Assembly (NCBI GenBank): GCA_958298945.1
Contig: OY282607.1
Span: 79,166,868-79,230,867, forward strand
DNA: 64,000 nt
Source: Atherix ibis
Taxonomy: Eukaryota; Arthropoda; Insecta; Diptera; Athericidae
Direction: 5' to 3'
In this document: positions 59,641 through 64,000 of the stretch, one piece after another
Numbering within the stretch: position 1 is the first letter of the stretch
How the letters are laid out: each line of letters starts with the position of its first letter
Notes under the pieces: model-generated
Told to the model about the DNA's origin: nothing
Database searches by the model: none
The model's input: only the letters and a program-made list of their open reading frames with translations
Program-made: the position numbers and the translations under genes

Positions 59641-60381
59641 CTCATTGTTTGGTTATTAAAAGATCCATAATATATAATGGCATAACTTGAATACCTTCTT
59701 GGATGACATACCATACATATTTGAAAATTATCAAAGGACAATAATGTACTTTCAAAACTCTCCATTTCTTATTACTACATTCTAATTCCAAGAAGTCACC
59801 CTTTTATCAGATGCACACACCAACTAAATTTTAGTAAAATTGAACCAAATTTTAGGCACAAGGACAGAAACTGTCTTCGAATTCATTTAAAAATATTTGT
59901 TTTACAATGAATTATTTGTAATAAGAAACGCCGAAGGGAAATATTTCGTACTAAGAAGAATCCTATATTATTATTTGTAATAGGAAACAGGACTAGAGAA
60001 AATCGATTTATTTTATTATTTAATGTTATTGCGTAAATAAAAATATTTAGATTCAGTTTCAACTAAAAACAACACAATACAAATTTATCTTATTCGTAAT
60101 CACATGATAATCAAAACTTCCTAAAGCTGTCATATTAAAATTTAATGAAAGACCAACAAAAAAAAATAGAAAAAAATATTATATTTAATATTTAATATAA
60201 ATGTAAAAATTATTTAGTTGAGGTTCTTCAATTTACAGAAAAAAAATTTTTTCAATTTGTATTGAGGCTTAGCTGCTTTTTTTGAAAACGATTGAAAATG
60301 TCGTCAATTGTTTATAAATAGTATAGAACATCCATCTAGGCACTATAAAAAAAATATTGTTCAATCAAATAAAGACCTATT

Positions 60382-60918
60382 TTGATACTAAACTACACAT
60401 TAGATAAAGAAATCAGATCTGCAACTAAGGAAAGGCTTTTTAGATATTTTAGAAAAATCTGTTTTGGAATATTTTTTTTAGATACTACTCGTATAATAAT
60501 AAACTTTTTAGCATATCACAAACCAACCCATCTAGTTATTAATCCAAGTAGTAATAAGAAAGACTAAACACACGTTTATGAAATTACTTGATAAATTTAT
60601 AAACTGCTTCCAAAATAACAAAAAATTGAAATATTTATAAATATAATGCTATCATCAAAATATGCGCATAATTGGAAAAGAGAAAAATACCTTTGGAAGG
60701 CAATTTGTACACCATTTGATGGTACAAGGAAAAATCTAAAGTATATAAAGCATATTCTTAAATTATATATTATTAACGATTTTTGTGATGTTTATTCCAC
60801 ATCGAAGGAGCACAAGCCATATAATCCCAAACGCTTTTATTTGGTACTTAAAATTGTGTTTGGAAATTTTATAAAAAAACATATTCTATACGACATGTGT
60901 TTTTATGAAATAACATAA
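60382..60918 (+). other. Two unassigned open frames
   Basis: Frames of 61 codons (60382-60567: DKEIRSATKERLFRYFRKIC and FGIFFLDTTRIIINFLAYHK) and 90 codons (60646-60918: HNWKREKYLWKAICTPFDGT, CDVYSTSKEHKPYNPKRFYL) lie close together on the + strand in intron D. They are less low-complexity than typical chance frames here, but share no recognisable domain. They could be a nested gene or transposon debris. Confidence 0.2.
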
Positions 60919-60956
60919 AAAACTTTAAAAAATATTTCAAGTCACTCAAAGCATAC

Positions 60957-60979
60957 GGGGGGGGGGGGGGGGGGGGGGG
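60957..60979. repeat. G23 homopolymer
   Basis: An uninterrupted run of 23 G in a strongly AT-rich setting, directly after gcatac. Such runs form G-quadruplexes and are also typical of assembly or sequencing artefacts. Nothing in the flanks explains it. Confidence 0.95.
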
Positions 60980-61269
60980 ATTATTTATAAAATCGATGGC
61001 GTTACGAGTATATGATCTGCAGTCGCCAGAATATCTTCACTCAAATGGAAGTGAAATTGAAACTTTTAAAGGATTCGATGGGAATTATTGAATTTTTTTT
61101 TGATAAATAATACATCGTAAAATTGTTAGTGACTGTGTATGTTGTATAATATATGATTCTTAATATATCAAAGGGAAGATGTAGTCAGACTTAAAGATAT
61201 CATCTGATATCGGGTCTATTTACAAAAGCATTAGAACCTTTTTAAAAATTAAATTTTGACAAACAGTTT

Positions 61270-62290
61270 TTTTTAAATTTTGTCAAACAAGAAAATAATC
61301 CCCGGCGTATGTTCGACCACCTCGGTTGTTATTGACAAATATCATACAATGAAACATTAACCGCTTTTACAAGTAAGTTCGGCACTATCTCTATTATAAC
61401 TCGCTCAATATAGGCTTTTAAGGCGTTAGTATTCGCAGATTTTGCAGCACATATCAACAGTTTTACACATCCCTATATGAAATAGTCGGGCGGTGTCAAA
61501 TTGCTTGATCTTGGTGGCCAATCAGAAGGTCAATTACGTGAAATCACTTGGTCGGCAAATTGTATCTTTTACGATCTTTATTCATTATTGCTTGTGCCAA
61601 ATGAATCAATAGTTTCGTGAGATAAATAAACAGTAGCGCCATCTCGCTGGGAGCACAATTCATCCGGGCCTATATCTTATTTTTGAAAAGAAAAAATCGT
61701 TGATCATAGGCCGTTAATACTTCCATTAAGCCTAACGTATCTTCACATGAACATGATTTTTGCACCAAATCTGCGCTATAAAAGCGTATATTTTTTTTGA
61801 TTAAATGCTGGTTATAGCAAAATACAATCGTTTAAACAATGATAGCTCGGTCATTTGAAATGTTAAAGATACTGTCAAGATGAGGCGTACCTATTGAAAT
61901 GTGCTTCAGAGAGTAAATTGAAAATATTATATTGAAATTATAGACGATTTTATTTTATAAAATAGATCATACCAAAATAATTAAATGACTTTGATTAAGT
62001 GCATTTAAACCTTGCACAGATACATAAATTTATAATTTTTCCTATCGTCTAATCAAAAAGTCTCCAATAAAATGTTACTGATATTTTACTACTGTGATTG
62101 GTTTTGTTTGTTCATTGGCAGTTTTTTTTTAATGAAAATAAGTTTTTAATATTTTAATATGGGTGGAATGGTATTTCTAATATATCTAATATATTTGTCT
62201 CACTCCAGAATCGATAATCTTGCTTGTTAACAAAACCAATGAGCTTTATCACTGAAAACAATTTGCGATCAAATACAATTTGAAATTTTC
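61270..62290 (-). mobile_element. DD41D-type transposase remnant
   Basis: Minus-strand pieces occur in transposase order: LIGFVNKQDYRFWSETNILD plus ILEIPFHPY (about 62160-62250; first region), DELCSQRDGATVYLSHETID (about 61615-61680; second Asp), DWPPRSSNLTPPDYFI.GCVK (about 61470-61530; third Asp) and KAYIERVIIEIVPNLLVKAV (about 61360-61425). Several stops and frameshifts lie between. It has the same DGAT ... PPRS..LTPLDYFLWG signature as the elements at 41023 and 53717, but is a different, older subfamily. Confidence 0.7.
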
Positions 62291-62379
62291 CAATTGACGA
62301 CATATTTTCAATGTAAATTAGGACAATTTGAAAATATTGAACAAATGTGTGTCCACGCATTGTGTAATTGGAAACCGTA

Positions 62380-63110
62380 GATTTTAGAACAACCGGATGA
62401 GTCTCTACACAAAAATTCTGTCCAATTTTTTTTGAGAAAACATTCGTAAGAACGCACACACTTGCAATATAATCTTTCACGAACTTCCTGTTTACTGTCG
62501 TAAAGAAAAAAACTATTTATGCAAATATATTAATTTATATTTACTTGTTCGTAAATTATTTAGAATTTAATAAAATCAAGCTTAAATTTTCACTCGGCGA
62601 CAAATATATAAACGTAAACAAAAGTATGTAAGCATTTTGGTATGCTACCACTTCAAGGAGAATGGCGCGTTTTAAAAACTCTCCGAAAGTCTACAAAATT
62701 GCGGCACTCGATATTTGATTTGCATATACTAAATAAAAAAATAAACATAAAATACAATTGTATTTAATACCAAAAGATTGAAAAAAAATTAATGTTGCCT
62801 TCTATCGTGTTTAAATTATATTTTTGTTCGGAATAAGTGACTTAAAAATAATATTAATTCTGCTTTTGGGGATAAAAAATTTCTATTACGGAAACTAGAT
62901 GTCAGTGGGTGTCATGTCTATATAAAAAAAATCTACACAAAAGTATGCATTAAGATTTTTCGCCACTTTTGAGATAATTTAGATGGAAAATTGCGTATAC
63001 ACGATACACGTATACGAAAATCTGACGAACAAACCTATCCAGACATTCTTTAATCTAAGTTGGAAACTATATTAAGATGACAGCTGTCAAAAAGCAAATC
63101 ATTAACAAAC
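62380..63110. repeat. Dispersed repeat copy 3
   Basis: 62393-62460 matches 18605-18680 and 62890-63050 matches 21700-21835. It follows the DD41D-type remnant at 61270-62290 directly, so the three dispersed copies may be pieces of one transposon whose transposase part survives only here. Confidence 0.6.
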
Positions 63111-63830
63111 TTTGACAGTTAAAAGCTGATATGATAGCTAACCTTATTGAAACTTCTATTACGTACATAACCTCAACTGAAAGAATTATTTGTAGGCGCT
63201 GAAATTTTTATGATTTAAAAAAAATCTCGTTTGGTACGGCCTTCATTTTAATTTCTTCCAACAAAAAAAAGTATAATTTTGAGTTTCGCAAATTGACGAC
63301 TTATTTTTAAAGTATATTAGAATAATTTAGAAATATTATGCAAGCGGGGTCCACGCATGATATAATTGGAAACTATATTAAGATGGCAGCTGTCAAAAAC
63401 CAAATCATTAACATACTTTTGACAGTTAAAAGCTATATTGATTGCTAACCTTATTGAAATTGCTATTACTTATATAGTCTCAACTTATATTTTTTTTGTA
63501 AAACGCAGAAATTTTTATGATTTAAAAAAAATCTCGTTTGGTACGGCCTTCATTTTAATTTCTTCCAACAAAAAAAAGTATAATTTTGAGTTTCGCAAAT
63601 TGACAACTTATTTTTAAAGTATATTAGAATAATTTAGAAATATTATGCAAGCGGGGTCCACGCATGATATAATTGGAAACTATTACATCATGCGTGGACC
63701 CCGCTTGCATAATTGAAATTGCTATTACTTATATAATCTCAACTTAAAATTTTTTTTGTAACACGCAGAAATTTTTATCATTTAAAATAAATTTCCTTTG
63801 GTACTACGGCCTCCATATATTTTTTGTGAT
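63060..63830. repeat. About 307-bp local duplication with terminal palindrome
   Basis: A block that includes aaatctcgtttggtacggcc and tgcaagcggggtccacgcat occurs at about 63064-63370 and again at about 63374-63680, with a third partial copy near 63765-63815. Between copies two and three lies a 27-bp inverted repeat (63642-63668 with 63687-63713) made from the tgcaagcggggtccacgcat string. Confidence 0.85.
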
Positions 63831-64000
63831 AAAATTGATTTCTTTCAAAATCAATTTTTAATGAAATATGTTCTACCGAAACTTATTATTTTGAATGTAT
63901 GCGTGTATGTACGTATTTATCTGCAAATAAGTTCGACTAATTTACGGGTGGGATTATATAAAATCGACATCACCGCATTGGAACGAGTACATACGTGTAT

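Larger units (their letters stand above)
57809..64000 (+). other. Ferlin intron D (start; at least 6.2 kb)
   Basis: Begins with donor GTAAGT. It contains DD41D-type transposase remnants (58970 and 61270), a G23 run and local duplications (described separately). In 57809-58960, 59645-60380 and 60980-61265 I saw no gene or repeat; a short TG-rich tract lies at about 58796-58830. Confidence 0.65.

Overview
The window is AT-rich nuclear DNA of an animal, most likely an insect and perhaps a fly. Coding sequence is split by GT-AG introns, the short introns are about 60-160 bases, and the long ones are packed with decayed mariner, Tc1-like and LINE elements. Nothing points to bacteria, an organelle or a virus. 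The species cannot be named from the sequence alone.

The backbone is one host gene on the + strand: the 5' half of a ferlin, closest by eye to otoferlin-type ferlins. Eight exons join in phase (with one problem in exon 5): 11641-11699, 23783-23960, 32758-32828, 56599-56779, 56874-57107, 57265-57411, 57499-57682 and 57746-57808. They encode most of the first C2 domain, a charged linker, and the start of the second C2 domain. The gene's first exon(s) lie upstream or were not found, and the rest lies beyond 64000. Exon numbers here are local. Its three long introns (about 12.1, 8.8 and 23.8 kb) hold almost everything else.

Layout. 1-11.6 kb: a 13-bp minisatellite (1846-2910), mariner remnants at 2925, 4211, 7174 and 8160, an unexplained open frame on the minus strand (5846-6120), a DD41D-type transposase scrap (10290-10470) and an R1-like LINE tail. 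Intron A (11.7-23.8 kb): a five-copy 178-bp tandem repeat, three mariner-type elements and several hairpins. Intron B (24-32.8 kb): a DD41D-type remnant, an irritans-like mariner and a large satellite with a 412-bp higher-order repeat (28.8-31 kb). Intron C (32.8-56.6 kb): a nearly intact mariner, a LINE tail, a mauritiana-type mariner with a 98-bp fold-back, a hAT N-terminus, two DD41D elements (one inserted in a Jockey-type LINE), a mellifera-type mariner, and an apparently intact intronless 198-codon gene on the opposite strand (49281-49877). 57.8-64 kb: further DD41D-type remnants, a 23-base G run and locally duplicated AT-rich sequence.

I see no previously undescribed multi-gene system. 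The points most worth following are the reading-frame break (or 44-nt micro-intron) in ferlin exon 5, the nested minus-strand membrane-protein gene, the repeated presence of DD41D-type transposons, deletion derivatives that share breakpoints or a shared stop codon, and the two satellites.
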